NCBI GenBank assembly: GCA_025464925.1
Contig: JAODMS010000116.1
Location: 1-26,645 of the forward strand
Direction: 5' to 3'
Length of the DNA: 26,645 bases
Origin: Arthrobacter sp.
GTDB taxonomy: Bacteria > Actinomycetota > Actinomycetes > Actinomycetales > Micrococcaceae
Part shown: piece by piece, positions 26,517 to 26,645 of the stretch
Position numbering within the stretch: position 1 is the first letter of the stretch
Layout of the letters: each line of letters starts with the position of its first letter
Position numbers and translations under genes: made by a program
The notes under the pieces: generated by a model
Told to the model about the DNA's origin: nothing
Seen by the model: the letters and a program-made list of their open reading frames with translations, nothing else
The model's database searches: none

Positions 26517-26645
26517 GCGTTTCTCCTATGTCAAGCGGCCGCGGGTATGCGAGTCGCGCTGCGTGCTTGATGGTCGGTTGTCAGGTGATTGAAGACTATG
26601 CGGGCGAGTCGTCGTTTCAGGCAGCGCAGGGCTTCGGGCTTGCTG
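26517..26645 (-). mobile_element. Right-hand end of an IS110-like element (partial, boundary unresolved)
   Basis: The region carries the transposase tail and, at most, a dozen bases beyond its stop before the NUDIX ATG. No terminal repeat or target duplication can be seen. The call depends on the transposase fragment. Confidence 0.5.
26531..26645 (-). CDS. IS110-family transposase, C-terminal fragment
   Basis: Minus-strand frame entering from the right edge and ending in TGA (26531-26533); 37 residues are visible, beginning SKPEALRCLKRRLARIVFNH and followed by LTTDHQARSATRIPAAA. The 'EALRCLKRRLAR.V' helix is typical of the extreme C-terminus of IS110-family DEDD transposases (after the Transposase_20 domain). 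The catalytic parts lie outside the window, so it is unknown whether the element is intact. IS110 elements lack clear terminal inverted repeats, and I cannot place the right boundary; it must lie near the NUDIX start. Confidence 0.72.
   Translation of the reverse strand, partial: SKPEALRCLKRRLARIVFNHLTTDHQARSATRIPAAA

Noticed and set aside
26526..26535. TTGACA on the minus strand at the transposase stop as an outward -35 promoter of the IS
   Set aside because: The matching -10 position falls inside the NUDIX gene and has no TAnnnT sequence.

Overview
The window is a piece of a high-GC actinobacterial chromosome, most likely Micrococcaceae (Arthrobacter/Pseudarthrobacter-like). The evidence is the very high GC, the many GTG starts, a WhiB regulator, actinobacteria-restricted families (DUF3499, DUF5719, DUF4245, TIGR03089), and a gene set (sahH, Trm112, DUF3499, Zincin_1-like protein, whiB2-like gene, TIGR03089, GtrA, purK, purE, LCP, manA) that recalls a conserved actinobacterial block also known in Mycobacterium. 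I see no rRNA, tRNA, CRISPR array or prophage. The organism assignment is inference from gene content.

Left part (1-5490). The 3' end of a protein O-mannosyltransferase is followed by leftward genes: a Lit-like (TIGR01906/DUF1461) membrane protein, an L,D-transpeptidase, adenosylhomocysteinase, a Trm112-like protein and DUF3499. Starting at 5513 a Zincin_1-family protein runs rightward, divergent from DUF3499; its metal-binding motif is rearranged.

Middle (6051-13339). A leftward unit starts with a WhiB regulator that has a long N-terminal extension. It continues into a ~1,150-residue membrane GT2 glycosyltransferase and an overlapping DUF5719 envelope protein. A perfect 16-bp inverted repeat lies just behind the whiB stop, inside the first codons of the glycosyltransferase, which has no ordinary start codon in a suitable place. 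A perfect 14-bp palindrome lies upstream of whiB. A TIGR03089 gene runs the other way and converges on a GtrA flippase-like gene.

Right part (13541-26645). purK-purE-LCP-manA-femX form a close-packed rightward series mixing purine and cell-wall functions. After a convergent hairpin comes leftward glpX, then rightward DUF4245, carbonic anhydrase and fumC, then a TetR regulator overlapping a 14-TM drug-efflux MFS gene. The window ends with a leftward NUDIX gene whose ribosome-binding site sits directly behind the stop codon of an IS110-family transposase that continues off the edge.

Overall this is mostly core chromosome. The points that stand out are the whiB/GT2 junction, the whiB palindrome, several starts without a Shine-Dalgarno sequence that look leaderless, the rearranged zincin motif, the Lit-like protein and the IS110/NUDIX junction. 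I found no clear evidence of a wholly new defence or mobile system.
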